A DNA stretch of 64,000 bases, from NCBI RefSeq assembly GCF_900142215.1, contig NZ_FRAC01000006.1, positions 583,854 to 647,853 on the forward strand, given 5' to 3'. A model generated the notes under the pieces. The model searched no databases, had not been told where the DNA came from, and saw only the letters and a list, made by a program, of their open reading frames with translations. Within the stretch, counting starts at the first letter, position 1; every line of letters starts with the position of its first letter. This document shows, in pieces, positions 17,132 to 27,063 of this stretch. Origin of the DNA: Anaerocolumna jejuensis DSM 15929 (lineage in GTDB: Bacteria; Bacillota; Clostridia; Lachnospirales; Lachnospiraceae). A program made the position numbers and the translations under genes.

Positions 17132-20100
17132 CTAATCCAAATCAAAATATGGTTTTGTAATCAAGGTCAATTTTGTAACACTGTTTTGCACAATCAGATT
17201 ATTATCTTCATTTTTCCCCAAAGAGGTCAACTCCAATTCAAGGAGCAGCTTTCCTTCCCCATTAAAATATTTTAACGGGACATCAATGGCAAATTCATTG
17301 TCCGAATTCAATTTCGTACCCTTTCCCGCTATAACCGTACAGATACCATTGGTATCCTTATTCCTTGTAGGAAGGACACCGGAAGAACTGCTGTCGGCCT
17401 GTGGGTTCAGCTCTGTACGGATTGTTTTCGTGCTGTCAGACGGATCTGGCAGGAATGCATAATAGGAAACATAATATTCTCTGTCACTGGTATTGACCAC
17501 ACTTTCTTCTTCCACCCGGAATTTAACCGTTTTTACCTGGCTGGTATCCGTCGTTGTAATGGTATCCGTGTCCGAATTTATAAATAGATACTGCTCACCT
17601 GCATCCACCGTATAGACATCCTCATTGGTAACCACAAGCTTTGGTTTTGCTGTTCCGGCACGGTAGGAACTTATCATGGTGTTGATAAATAATTTAATTT
17701 CATCATCGGTCAGATTAACCGTATGTCCCAAACCGGTATAGGTTATATTTCCTTTATTATAAATATAGTAATTATTCCGTGAATCATTTTCCCGGGAGGA
17801 ATAAAAGCCGTCATTATTTCCTCCGTTTAATTTGCTTCTGTTATCCGACAGATTATACCAGACTACCATGTCATCCTCTTCCAAATCCAGCTGGTAATAC
17901 TGGGTATGGGTAGCAGAAATCGATATGGTATCATTGATTTTAAAGGGGTACTGGGTAATCTGCCCCCTATTGGCAACGGATATCCTGGTAGTTTCCATAA
18001 AGGAAAGATTCCCCCAGTTTTTGTTCCCTGCAGCTTTATTCCTGTCATAATAAAAGTCATTACCGCTCCTCCAATACAGCTTATTACTGTTATCCGTGTA
18101 GAATTTCCAGTATTTATCCGTTCCGCCGGTTAAATTTGCTCCGTTGTCGTATATTTTTATGGGATTTAATACCAGTTTATTGGCCGAATCATCGTAATAG
18201 ACCGGCTGACTGCTCTCACGGACTCCTGTTGTAAAATGAAAGCGGTCCTGGGACATGATCTTTCTGAGTACATCGTTATACAGGCGCTCTTGCCCCGCAT
18301 CCTTATCCCAGATAACATCATGGCTGAAAATAACGCTCCTTCCCTGTTTTATGAAGTCCTGTATATTCTGGTTTGCATATTTATTATGGGTATAGCTGCA
18401 GCAATCCCGGAAGCCCAGAATCAGCATATCATAATCCTTCAGGAAATCATATTTTCCCGGCTGAGCCTCCCCGGTACAGTTCCGGTATAATCTCAGAAAG
18501 GTGGAGTTACTCATAAAGGTTATATTGACCTTGTACTCCGCAACAGAATTCAAGTATTTCCGGAACCTTGAGTCAGTCTCCATATTGAGGTTGGTCGGCT
18601 GATCTCCGGTGCCTGCATCAATAACCACCTGCAATACCTTCAGCTTTACCTTATTTGCTTCACTGGTTTGCTTAATGACCGTATAGTTAATCTCACTGGC
18701 CCGTATGGAATCATTAGCGGCTGCATTTACCTCCAGCTTCCAGGGAATAATTCCCTGATAGGAAGCATCCAGATGCCTGGTAAGGGTATACCAGGTATTC
18801 GGTTTTAAGGAGTTTACGCTGACACTCCTGTTGCCTTCGTCCTTGACAGCCAGGCTGCTGATAACCTCTGGTTTGGCATCGGTAGGTGTATCCAGGGAGC
18901 CGTTATACTTTCCGTCACCATTATTGTCTATATACAGCTTTACAGCATAATTAGCTGCCGTGCCCTTTATTTTAAATTTGAATTTTAACGTATTGCTGCT
19001 GTTGTACTGTACCGCGGATATACTGCCGTCTCCTTTGGTCGTATAGCTATAGGGCACCGGATACACAGAAGCATCATTTTTATCGGCAAATTCCAGACTG
19101 CAGGAATTGTCCGATAATTTTCTTTCCAGAATGTAGCTGTTAAAATTATCCTCGTAAAAGACCCTTTCCTTATACATGGCCCGGTAATCTGTCTGTTCCT
19201 GTTCTGTATTTACCGTAATTCCCGGCTGCTTCACAACATCGGCAAGGTCATATACATAGGTAGCCTTGTCCACATATTCCGATACTTTGCTCCGAGTTCC
19301 ATCCGTATAAAAACCGCTGGCAAGCATAACCGGTTTACCGGACTGCATAAAATTTTTCAGCTGCTCCAATTTTCTCTTTGTCAGATCATTGCCGGAATAG
19401 CGGATACTGTTGTCTGTATTTACCCTGTCTCCCAAGGACAGATAAATCTTACCCTTTAAATTGGTATCGTTGTACTTTGTTATGTCCTTGTATCCGGTAT
19501 TTAAGCCAAGAAGAATCATATCATATCTGGAATTGATGTCTTCCATCTTACCGATATAATCATAGGTGGTCATGGTAGTAACATGAATATCCTCTGTTTC
19601 CCCCATAAAAGACGGAAAGAATTTTCGGTATCTGCTCTCCCAGCCGGAGGAGCCGTAAATAAAGCTGTCATAAGGCTCCAGCTCCAATATGTTTAATTCC
19701 TTCTTATCCGCCCAGTCAAATTTCTGGTGCAGCAGGAAAAAGATAGCTTCTGCCGGGGTAAGAGACGTCCTCCTGGCACTGTCAGGGTCGGCATTTTCTT
19801 TTTCATACTTATCCCAGTATTCGTAAAAGTCAAAGGCCTCTTTCGTTACCCCAATCTCACGGATATTCTTTTCACTAAGATTCTCCAGTAAGCTCATATC
19901 TCCATTATAGGTATAAACGCCCTCGCCGACAGTGATATTACTTGCCGTCATATAAGGATTCTTTAATACCAGGTCACCGTACTTTGTCTTTTCCCCGTTA
20001 TCCGGAAAGGTATTCTGATCCCACTGGGTTATTTTCTCATTTCCGCCCTTTCCGGCGTAATAACCCGTAACTCTGCCGTTTACCGTTGTTGTTTTTATTT

Positions 20101-21157
20101 TACCCGTAGCCACCAGAAGGCGGTTAAAATTAGCAGGTCCCATCTGAAGCAGCATGATACAGAGCTTATGGACATTGTTATCTGAAGGCCCCGAAAGATA
20201 AACAGAGGTTATATCCAATATAATGGAAGCTCTGTTTTGGGATACCATCCTGTTAAAGATAGCCATTACTGCATCCCAGGTCAGGTCATTCTCTCCTTTG
20301 TAATTGGCGGGAGGGTTGTCCAGGGTCTCACCCTCTTTATTAAATTTATTCCATATACTGACCATTCCGCTGTCATGGCTTTTTCCATTGATATAAATAA
20401 TATCCGCCTTCCGGATTAATTCAAGGTTTGCCGAATTAGCCAAATCTGCCGGATCGACGGTTATTACTACGGTTTTATAGCCGCTGATTCTGCTTTCCGG
20501 AACTCTCACCGCTTCCTTTAAGAATGTATTTTTATGGACATACAGCATCCTTCTTCTGGAATACTGCTTTACACTGAACCAGACCTTATCGGCAGTGTGA
20601 TCCGTCGGAGCATTGTAATCATACCCCGGCACCCAGATATACTGGCCCTTCCCCTCTCCAACATAGGTATAGATATACTCTGTCCCCTTCTTTTCCTGCT
20701 TAATCGTTCCGCTTCCGTCGGATACCTTCTGAAAGTAACCTCTTATATTATCAAAGAATTTCCACTGACCTGCACCGGAAGCCAATTCCTCCGGGGAAAG
20801 TTCAAATTCATATTTTTTTTCCGTAATAAAGCTGCAATCTGAAAACTGTCTAGATTGGTATGTAGATGCCAGCTCGTCAAGGGACAGCTTATCCATATCC
20901 ACCGGCTCGCATCCGGGAATCCAATATCCGATTTCAGAAAAGCTTTTATTTGGAACTATTTCTAAGATAAACAAAGGATTCTGCCCGGTCCCAAGCTCAC
21001 TTACTCCATCCTTGGCAGGCGGTAAAATAGTTTCTCCGGTCTTTGCAGTTTCCGCAGAAACCAGCTCATGAATCCCCGCGAGAACACAACCGATTACCAG
21101 GAAGGTCAGTACAGCAAGGAACAGTTGTTTTCTTTTCCTGAATGTCCTTCTTTTCAT
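17132..21157 (-). CDS. Very large DUF5057-like exported protein of the pilus cluster
   Basis: A 1341-residue protein. A signal peptide or anchor occupies about residues 11-34. The opening region contains FILEIVPNKSFSEIGYWIPG, which I associate with DUF5057 proteins of clostridia. There is no clear second membrane segment. The body alternates Asn/Asp/Tyr-rich beta segments with Rossmann-like stretches ending in motifs such as YDMILLGLNTGY and YDMLILGFRDCC, suggesting repeated alpha/beta domains. It includes a segment LYIDNNGDGKYNGSLD resembling a calcium-binding DxNxDG loop. It is the last gene of the pilus cluster, directly after four minor pilin-like genes, so a pilus-associated or tip adhesin role is possible (inference). 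The ribosome site GGAGG is good. Confidence 0.75.
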   Translation of the reverse strand: MKRRTFRKRKQLFLAVLTFLVIGCVLAGIHELVSAETAKTGETILPPAKDGVSELGTGQNPLFILEIVPNKSFSEIGYWIPGCEPVDMDKLSLDELASTYQSRQFSDCSFITEKKYEFELSPEELASGAGQWKFFDNIRGYFQKVSDGSGTIKQEKKGTEYIYTYVGEGKGQYIWVPGYDYNAPTDHTADKVWFSVKQYSRRRMLYVHKNTFLKEAVRVPESRISGYKTVVITVDPADLANSANLELIRKADIIYINGKSHDSGMVSIWNKFNKEGETLDNPPANYKGENDLTWDAVMAIFNRMVSQNRASIILDITSVYLSGPSDNNVHKLCIMLLQMGPANFNRLLVATGKIKTTTVNGRVTGYYAGKGGNEKITQWDQNTFPDNGEKTKYGDLVLKNPYMTASNITVGEGVYTYNGDMSLLENLSEKNIREIGVTKEAFDFYEYWDKYEKENADPDSARRTSLTPAEAIFFLLHQKFDWADKKELNILELEPYDSFIYGSSGWESRYRKFFPSFMGETEDIHVTTMTTYDYIGKMEDINSRYDMILLGLNTGYKDITKYNDTNLKGKIYLSLGDRVNTDNSIRYSGNDLTKRKLEQLKNFMQSGKPVMLASGFYTDGTRSKVSEYVDKATYVYDLADVVKQPGITVNTEQEQTDYRAMYKERVFYEDNFNSYILERKLSDNSCSLEFADKNDASVYPVPYSYTTKGDGSISAVQYNSSNTLKFKFKIKGTAANYAVKLYIDNNGDGKYNGSLDTPTDAKPEVISSLAVKDEGNRSVSVNSLKPNTWYTLTRHLDASYQGIIPWKLEVNAAANDSIRASEINYTVIKQTSEANKVKLKVLQVVIDAGTGDQPTNLNMETDSRFRKYLNSVAEYKVNITFMSNSTFLRLYRNCTGEAQPGKYDFLKDYDMLILGFRDCCSYTHNKYANQNIQDFIKQGRSVIFSHDVIWDKDAGQERLYNDVLRKIMSQDRFHFTTGVRESSQPVYYDDSANKLVLNPIKIYDNGANLTGGTDKYWKFYTDNSNKLYWRSGNDFYYDRNKAAGNKNWGNLSFMETTRISVANRGQITQYPFKINDTISISATHTQYYQLDLEEDDMVVWYNLSDNRSKLNGGNNDGFYSSRENDSRNNYYIYNKGNITYTGLGHTVNLTDDEIKLFINTMISSYRAGTAKPKLVVTNEDVYTVDAGEQYLFINSDTDTITTTDTSQVKTVKFRVEEESVVNTSDREYYVSYYAFLPDPSDSTKTIRTELNPQADSSSSGVLPTRNKDTNGICTVIAGKGTKLNSDNEFAIDVPLKYFNGEGKLLLELELTSLGKNEDNNLIVQNSVTKLTLITKPYFDLD

Positions 21158-21208
21158 AGCTTTACCTCCATTGCACTTTTATTGCTTAAGAGCAGGAATC
21201 CTGCCGGT

Positions 21209-21781
21209 TCAGGGAATATTGACGATTCGGTTCCGTAACTTCATGTCTTCCTCCAGCTTATATTCTCTGCCCTTATATTCCAGCTGCAGGCCAACCGTAA
21301 GAGTTGTGCCGGAAGCTCCAGTCCCGTCATAGGTAAAGCCATCCTCCGGTAATATCCAAAAGTCTTTCACATATTCCCCCATCAGATTGTCTTCTGTAAC
21401 GCTTCCGCGGCTTATATCCGCCAGCACAGAATTCTTCTCCCCGGCTGTGGTCCGATACAGATACAGGTTATGGTCACTGCCGTTAAACCATATGATTTCC
21501 ATTGTATCCGCTGCAGCAGCCCCATTCCCGCTACTATGATAAATGGTAAGCACAGCATTTGTGCTGTCATACCGTATGTTATTACCCTCCAGTACACAGT
21601 CCCGTATCCGGTTCATGGTTGTCTGCGCTTCCGTCTGGAGGGATATTTCACATTGAGCTGCCTGATAGCCCCGGCTTCCGGCCGACATAAATAAAATTAT
21701 TGCGGCAATTATGATAGAAGTAATTGCCATGCCTATTATCAGCTCGATAAGAGAAATCCCCCGGTTGTTACACTTTTTCAT
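21209..21781 (-). CDS. Minor pilin-like protein, PilW/GspJ type
   Basis: A 190-residue protein with a type III leader MKKCNNRG cut before ISLIELIIG (Gly at -1, Glu at +5), then a hydrophobic helix of about 20 residues. The C-terminal domain contains QTTMNRIRDCVLEGNNIRYDS, a pattern typical of PilW/GspJ-like minor pilins. It is probably processed by the PilD encoded in the same cluster. Confidence 0.85.
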   Translation of the reverse strand: MKKCNNRGISLIELIIGMAITSIIIAAIILFMSAGSRGYQAAQCEISLQTEAQTTMNRIRDCVLEGNNIRYDSTNAVLTIYHSSGNGAAAADTMEIIWFNGSDHNLYLYRTTAGEKNSVLADISRGSVTEDNLMGEYVKDFWILPEDGFTYDGTGASGTTLTVGLQLEYKGREYKLEEDMKLRNRIVNIP

Positions 21782-21820
21782 AAGACTGCCACCTGCCTGT
21801 TTTCCTGTAAGACTGCACCC

Positions 21821-22339
21821 TTACTTTACAAAATGCTTCCCGGATGCCTGGATTAACCGGATGGTATAGCGGACTGTTCCATCCCGGTCCTTTATAAGTA
21901 TGTATTTATAATAATCTGTTCCATTGCCGCTTAATTCTCCTGTACTTTTTTCAAAACTGACTTTCATATACCTTCCGGAAGGGAAATCTTCTACTTCCTG
22001 CTCGGATGCCGGCTCTGTACTTGTCTTCCAGGAAATTCCAAGCTGCCTGTTACCGAGCAGAACACCGGAATCTCCAAGGAGTGCTGCCGTTGGCTCGGAG
22101 GTACTTTCTGTCATGTAATAGGAATCCCCATACCGGTATATATACAAATAAGTCTTTTCTGCCCTGCTCATATTCTCCAGCCGGATTCTGTCCAGAGCAG
22201 CATTCAGCTCATAAGCACATTGTTTTGCATTTCCATATTTGATATAGCGTAAGCCGCCAAAGCTCATTGCCGCGGCCAGGGAAAGGATTGCTATTACAAT
22301 AATAAGTTCCACTAATGTGATACCCCGGCTGTCTTTCAT
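21821..22339 (-). CDS. Minor pilin-like protein, GspH/FimT type
   Basis: A 172-residue protein from the ATG at 22339, with GGGAGGGAG upstream; an ATG six codons earlier lies within that site. Leader MKDSRG precedes ITLVELIIVIAIL (Glu at +5). The globular part follows the helix with a short linker GNAKQCAYELNAALDRIRLE, as in GspH/FimT pseudopilins. Confidence 0.85.
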   Translation of the reverse strand: MKDSRGITLVELIIVIAILSLAAAMSFGGLRYIKYGNAKQCAYELNAALDRIRLENMSRAEKTYLYIYRYGDSYYMTESTSEPTAALLGDSGVLLGNRQLGISWKTSTEPASEQEVEDFPSGRYMKVSFEKSTGELSGNGTDYYKYILIKDRDGTVRYTIRLIQASGKHFVK

Positions 22340-22369
22340 TGCCCCACTCCCTCCCATTGGATATGGTAC

Positions 22370-24742
22370 TCATCTTTCATTCTTCTTCCAGTTTTCATAG
22401 GTAATATATTCTGCTATCTTTATCTCATCAATATTTTTACCGCTGCCATAGCCGTTACCGGCATAATCGGTAAAGTAATGGGTAAATTGCCGGGTGGCCA
22501 TACCATGCCATCCTCCGGCTGAAGCTTCCGTCTTCTCCTTTTCAAGGGCGTAAGAAAGGATGCTCTGGACCATTTCCGGAGCGGATGTGATTTGAACCCC
22601 GCTGTTTGACAGAAGAATCCTTCCGCCGGATATGATCATTCCTTTATAATTCGCTTTTACCGTTAAATCACCGGTCGTAATGATAATTCCATTACTAAGC
22701 TCACTGGCAGCAGCTCTTATGATATCGTCGGTGGTAATACCCCTTTCATTACGGATTATATAAACAGAATACTCCGCAAAGCCGTCTCCGCCCATATCAA
22801 TCGGTATCTTCTTATAGTAACTGCCGTTGTCCTTCACAAATCCATTGGACAACGCCGTACTATCCTCCGATGTTTCCTTCTCGATAACGGACTGGCTGCC
22901 CTCCTGGCTGATAATAGCCTTAAATAAGGGGCTGGTGGTTTTATCCAGTCTGAAATCTCCTGTATTTCCTCCGGAAGAAGCAGCCACCAGGCACAGCTGT
23001 CTGGATTTATACTCCCTGGCTGTCCGGATTGCGTCACTTAATAAGGAAGGGTCAGGAGAATCTGGGTCGGATAGGACTCCTCCTGCTAATGCCAGCTTTC
23101 CGTCCTCTCCGGTCACAAGGCCATTGGCAGCCAGAAGGAGAGCTCCGCTTAATTTGATGCCATTTCCATATAAGTAACTTCCGGAATTAACATCAAGCTT
23201 TTCTTTATTCTCCGAATTATGATAATATTCCCTGAAATACTTGTTGGCAGCAGCCTGGTCCTTGAATTCCAGGTAGTAATAGACCATGGGGACGGTACCT
23301 CCCATAAGATAATGGTATTCCACGTACTGCCTGTTCGTCAGCAAATCCGCTAATGCTCCGGCAGGAACGAGCACTGCCTTTTGCCCTTCCGGCAGCTTGC
23401 CAAGTTCTGATCCCATGACCGGGTTATGTCCCCACCAGAGGTACTCATCGGGAACCAGATAAGCCAGCTGGTCACTTTTTACGGAAATGGATTCCCCTGT
23501 CATAATATCATCTGCCACGGTGGCTCCCGCCTGGTTTCTTCTGGAGACAAATGCCCTTCCGGCAACGGTAAGGCTTGCCAGCCCGGACATGTCCAGGGAA
23601 GAGCTGCGTCCGTTTATTAAAATGGCACTGCTGTAATTAGAGTTTACGAGGCTGTGAATTTCACTGTCATCCACTTTCTGATTGGTCTTATTGTAATTGT
23701 AGCCATAGTAGCTGCCTCCTATTGTTACATCACTATTTTCCGCACCAAGCATAAGATCGTCTGCCACCTTACAATTACCGTAAATATTGAGATATGCCCT
23801 TTGGGCGCTCCCTTCATTACCGGTGGTGGCAATATTCTCCGCCCATACATTCATCCTTTTTCCGGCAGCCCTGTCTCCGATGAACAGCTTTGCAAAATGA
23901 TCCACTATGAGATTTCCTCTGGTAATCAGGGTATCTCCGTTGATTTTCAGATTATATCCGGCGGGGTCATTTGGATTCGGCATGGTAACATTGGCAGCAC
24001 TTACCTTCACTCCTTCGGCTCCCGCATACAAATTCCCGTCGATACTGATTCCTGTTCCGCCATCCACCAGCAATTGCCGGTCTGCTATCAGGGCATACTT
24101 AGTAAATTCCGGATAGATGCTGGCGGAACTAAAGTTCAGATTAGGAGCCGTCAAACAGATATCCGTCGTAATTCGGGTTTCATAGCCCTTACTGTTTTCA
24201 AAGCTTATCTTAACCTTCTGCAAGGTAACAGAATTCACCTTGTCCGGGTCCGAAATATCCAGCTTAATCTTCAATGTGTTTGTAGAAGTCTCGGTATTTC
24301 CATAGAGGATTGTGTCATCCGGGTTTCTGGAGGAATTAAGGAAGCCCTTCAGCACCTCCGGCTTATAATAATAGGCTGTAACCGAGGCCGGAGCATAGGC
24401 TTGTCCGCATAGGGCCGTTACCAGCTGGCTGATATAATGACTGTCGAATTCACTCTTTACGGAACTGTTCGTGTCCTGTGTAATGTCCGAATAATGAAGC
24501 AGGATATAATTATAGGCCTGATACAGGCAGTCCGATGAAAGCTCTTCCAGTCCGGCATGTAATTCCTCCAGCACGGCTTCTGTTTCATAGAAATTTTCCT
24601 TTGCCTGGTAATCAATATGCTTCATTTGAATATTTGTCATAGTAAGGGACAGAATCAGTGAACCCAGTATTGCAATAAAGCAGACTGCAATAATAACAAG
24701 TAATAATGCCGAACCTCTGTTATTTTTCCTCCGTATTTCCAT
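22370..24742 (-). CDS. Large PilX-like pilus-assembly protein
   Basis: A 790-residue protein. Its leader MEIRRKNNRG precedes SALLLVIIAVCFIAI. The +5 residue is Leu, not Glu, as in PilX/GspK-type initiator or tip subunits, which lack the salt-bridge Glu. The rest contains a long repetitive beta region (about 200-420) with SLDMSGLASLTVAGRAFVS and similar short hydrophobic turns, which looks like a beta-helix. It is far longer than ordinary PilX (about 200 residues). It is probably located at the pilus tip with the neighbouring minor pilins (inference). Confidence 0.75.
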   Translation of the reverse strand: MEIRRKNNRGSALLLVIIAVCFIAILGSLILSLTMTNIQMKHIDYQAKENFYETEAVLEELHAGLEELSSDCLYQAYNYILLHYSDITQDTNSSVKSEFDSHYISQLVTALCGQAYAPASVTAYYYKPEVLKGFLNSSRNPDDTILYGNTETSTNTLKIKLDISDPDKVNSVTLQKVKISFENSKGYETRITTDICLTAPNLNFSSASIYPEFTKYALIADRQLLVDGGTGISIDGNLYAGAEGVKVSAANVTMPNPNDPAGYNLKINGDTLITRGNLIVDHFAKLFIGDRAAGKRMNVWAENIATTGNEGSAQRAYLNIYGNCKVADDLMLGAENSDVTIGGSYYGYNYNKTNQKVDDSEIHSLVNSNYSSAILINGRSSSLDMSGLASLTVAGRAFVSRRNQAGATVADDIMTGESISVKSDQLAYLVPDEYLWWGHNPVMGSELGKLPEGQKAVLVPAGALADLLTNRQYVEYHYLMGGTVPMVYYYLEFKDQAAANKYFREYYHNSENKEKLDVNSGSYLYGNGIKLSGALLLAANGLVTGEDGKLALAGGVLSDPDSPDPSLLSDAIRTAREYKSRQLCLVAASSGGNTGDFRLDKTTSPLFKAIISQEGSQSVIEKETSEDSTALSNGFVKDNGSYYKKIPIDMGGDGFAEYSVYIIRNERGITTDDIIRAAASELSNGIIITTGDLTVKANYKGMIISGGRILLSNSGVQITSAPEMVQSILSYALEKEKTEASAGGWHGMATRQFTHYFTDYAGNGYGSGKNIDEIKIAEYITYENWKKNER

Positions 24743-24789
24743 AACCGGCTCCTCTCTGTTATCTGGCAGCTTATTGTTTCCTAAAGGGG

Positions 24790-26067
24790 CTATTCTCCCT
24801 TGGCCGAACGAATGGATGCATACAAAAAATCAGGCTCCAGAAGTTCTCCTGCCTTGTAGATATCAACTTTAACGTCCATCATCCGAAGGGCGGCTTTACT
24901 TGAAATATAACCGCTTCCCTCTTTAACATCGCTGCCGTCGTTGTTTTTGGAAACTTTACCGGCATTGGAGTATACCTTATCCACTTTCAAATAGGAGGTA
25001 CCGACGGGGTTAATACTGGCATCAAAGGCCGCAGCAAGATTGCTTGATGCATCTTCCGCCTGGCACAGCAGGTAAAGATTGATATTTCTCCTGAAAAACA
25101 CTCCAACTGCCGGATCAATATCCAGTACAATCTGCTCCACTCCTTTCTTCCTTTGAAAGAACACATAGACATTTTTCATATCCTCCAGGGAGACCGTTTC
25201 CTGATATAAAGGGGGCTCCGCCTCCAGGGCACTGTCCGGGGCCTGGGGGCACCCCTCTATCCCCGGAGAGTAGTATTTATAGTAAAGCTTCACCTTTGCC
25301 TGACTGGTGCTGTATTCAGAAGGTCTGACCTCATAGGGCTCTATCTTAATATAAATATCCCTGCATAAGGCAGTCTGAATCGCCGCTCCGTTAACCGGAA
25401 TCTTGTAGCTCCAGCCGCTGTCCCCGGCATGAGCAGCATTTTCCTCCTCACAATAATTTCTGTTTAGATCACTCATCAAAATCACAGCCCGGGCATCCTG
25501 TGTGGTCTCCACTCCTATGATATTCTGGGGAGCCTGTATTGCCTTAATCTGGTACAGTGGCTTATTTACATTCGTATCATAGTAGGTTTTACCGGAAAGG
25601 ATGTTAGTATCGAGGGTAATGAGGGCATCATAAGCCTTGCCGTCATCCTGAATATTCCTGATAGCATAATACAGCAGACCATTATCGGAATTCTTAAAAG
25701 TACCACTCACCATATCGTAGCTCCCGGTTCCTGCTAGCGCAGCGCCACTTGCATCCACTTCCTTTATGCGGCTTTGGTCCCTTCCCAGCATATCTACGGG
25801 TACCAGGTCAAATTTTGATAAAAACTCTCCATTCTCCGAATGAAAGCTCCTGGCAATGTCCTCAAGAGATTTATCCTTACACCTTTCTATGATACTCTGA
25901 GACAGTGCTACCGCATCCTGTACTGCTTTTGCCCTGGCATTATACACGGAGGCGGATACAAAATAGCTAAGAAGGGGAACTGTTATAATGGCAAGTATCA
26001 CAATGCTGGCAAGGAGTTCTACCAATGAAAATCCCTGATTCTTTTTCTTCCTGTTCCATTGCTTCAA
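24790..26067 (-). CDS. Minor pilin-like protein, PilV/GspI type
   Basis: About 425 residues if started at the TTG at 26067, which has AAAGGGGG nine bases upstream; a GTG at 26100 lacks a ribosome site. The sequence ...RKKKNQG precedes FSLVELLASIVILAI (Glu at +5). Further on, AQDAVALSQSIIERC resembles the PilV/GspI helix end. The protein is much larger than normal PilV, with extra C-terminal beta-rich sequence. The order PilV-, PilX-, FimT- and PilW-like looks like a complete minor-pilin set. Confidence 0.82.
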   Translation of the reverse strand: MKQWNRKKKNQGFSLVELLASIVILAIITVPLLSYFVSASVYNARAKAVQDAVALSQSIIERCKDKSLEDIARSFHSENGEFLSKFDLVPVDMLGRDQSRIKEVDASGAALAGTGSYDMVSGTFKNSDNGLLYYAIRNIQDDGKAYDALITLDTNILSGKTYYDTNVNKPLYQIKAIQAPQNIIGVETTQDARAVILMSDLNRNYCEEENAAHAGDSGWSYKIPVNGAAIQTALCRDIYIKIEPYEVRPSEYSTSQAKVKLYYKYYSPGIEGCPQAPDSALEAEPPLYQETVSLEDMKNVYVFFQRKKGVEQIVLDIDPAVGVFFRRNINLYLLCQAEDASSNLAAAFDASINPVGTSYLKVDKVYSNAGKVSKNNDGSDVKEGSGYISSKAALRMMDVKVDIYKAGELLEPDFLYASIRSAKGE

Positions 26068-26116
26068 CTGAACGTCCCCCTTTCCGCCTTTGGCTTCCAC
26101 CTATGTCAATAGCATA

Positions 26117-27049
26117 CTATTTCAGCGTTCCGAAAATATTGTCCCGCCCCGTCTTAATGTCATCCATAGCAGGGGGTTCATAGGTCTTTTCAACACCGGA
26201 GCCGGTTAGCATGTACATATTAATTGTCATGCTTCCTGTCAGATTACCTGTGGCTGTGTCATAGGTAGTATTCAGTTCTCCAATGGTCATCCTGCGGGAA
26301 CTTTCATGGACAAAATCAATAGTCTTTTTTAAGCCTTCATAGGTTGTTTTAAAAGAAATGGATACCGTCGACTTCATACCGGTAAATTTATTGCTCACAG
26401 CGGCATTCTCTGAATCCGCCCTATTGACATGGATTGTTGTATCCGCTGTTGTACCAGCTGATGCATTTACCGTTGTATCTGCTGTTTTATTTGCCGTTGT
26501 GCCCGTTGTTGTACCTGTTTTTGTATTTGCTGTTTTATCCGTTGTTGTATTTGCCGTTGTATCCGCTGCTGTACCTGCCGTAGTATTTGCTGTCGTACCT
26601 GCAGAAGTACTGGCTGCTGTATTTGCTGTTATATCTGTATCTGTTCTTTGTGAACTTAATGCCGCCCCGTCACCGGAAGCAGTACCTGTATAAAAAATCT
26701 GGTGTTCAGTAAAAGCAGCGGAAGATATCTGCATTCCCGCTTCAGCTTCCATGTCATCCAGTATTAAAATAATATCTGCAGTGCTTAAATTAACAGGAAA
26801 CCTGGCTTCCATATCCTCCGTTTTCCTGCGGAGTCTTTCGGTTTCCTCCTTCTTATCCCCCTTCTGAGCCTGCATAAGTGTCAGTTCCTGAACCTTTGAT
26901 TTTAACACCTCATTGGAAACCTTCATTTCCTGTGCTGCATTTACATTCCTTTGGTAAATAAGAAAATAGGAAACCGCAAATAGTACAAGGGATGCCGCTA
27001 CAAGCAGAAGCTTTTTATCTCTTTGTGTTAGTTTTAACTCTAATTTCAT
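26117..27049 (-). CDS. pilO: PilO-like alignment protein with a Thr-rich insert
   Basis: A 310-residue protein. One N-terminal helix (about 14-32) is followed by a coiled coil (about 36-82) and a domain with STADIILILDDMEAEAG. The ferredoxin-like C-terminal domain (about 222-300) has KTTYEGLKKTIDFV, as in PilO. Between residues about 139 and 205 there is a Thr/Ala/Asn repeat (TANTTAGTAADTTANTT and so on) not found in ordinary PilO. PilO links the pilus motor to the outside through PilN. The gene follows pilMN by 14 bp. Confidence 0.85.
   Translation of the reverse strand: MKLELKLTQRDKKLLLVAASLVLFAVSYFLIYQRNVNAAQEMKVSNEVLKSKVQELTLMQAQKGDKKEETERLRRKTEDMEARFPVNLSTADIILILDDMEAEAGMQISSAAFTEHQIFYTGTASGDGAALSSQRTDTDITANTAASTSAGTTANTTAGTAADTTANTTTDKTANTKTGTTTGTTANKTADTTVNASAGTTADTTIHVNRADSENAAVSNKFTGMKSTVSISFKTTYEGLKKTIDFVHESSRRMTIGELNTTYDTATGNLTGSMTINMYMLTGSGVEKTYEPPAMDDIKTGRDNIFGTLK
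26435..26635 (-). repeat. Low-complexity Thr/Ala codon array inside pilO
   Basis: About 67 codons almost entirely Thr, Ala, Asn, Asp, Gly and Ser, built from short degenerate units multiple of 3 nt. The reading frame is intact. It separates two halves of the periplasmic-side domain. Confidence 0.85.
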
Positions 27050-27063
27050 GTTAATCCCCCTGC

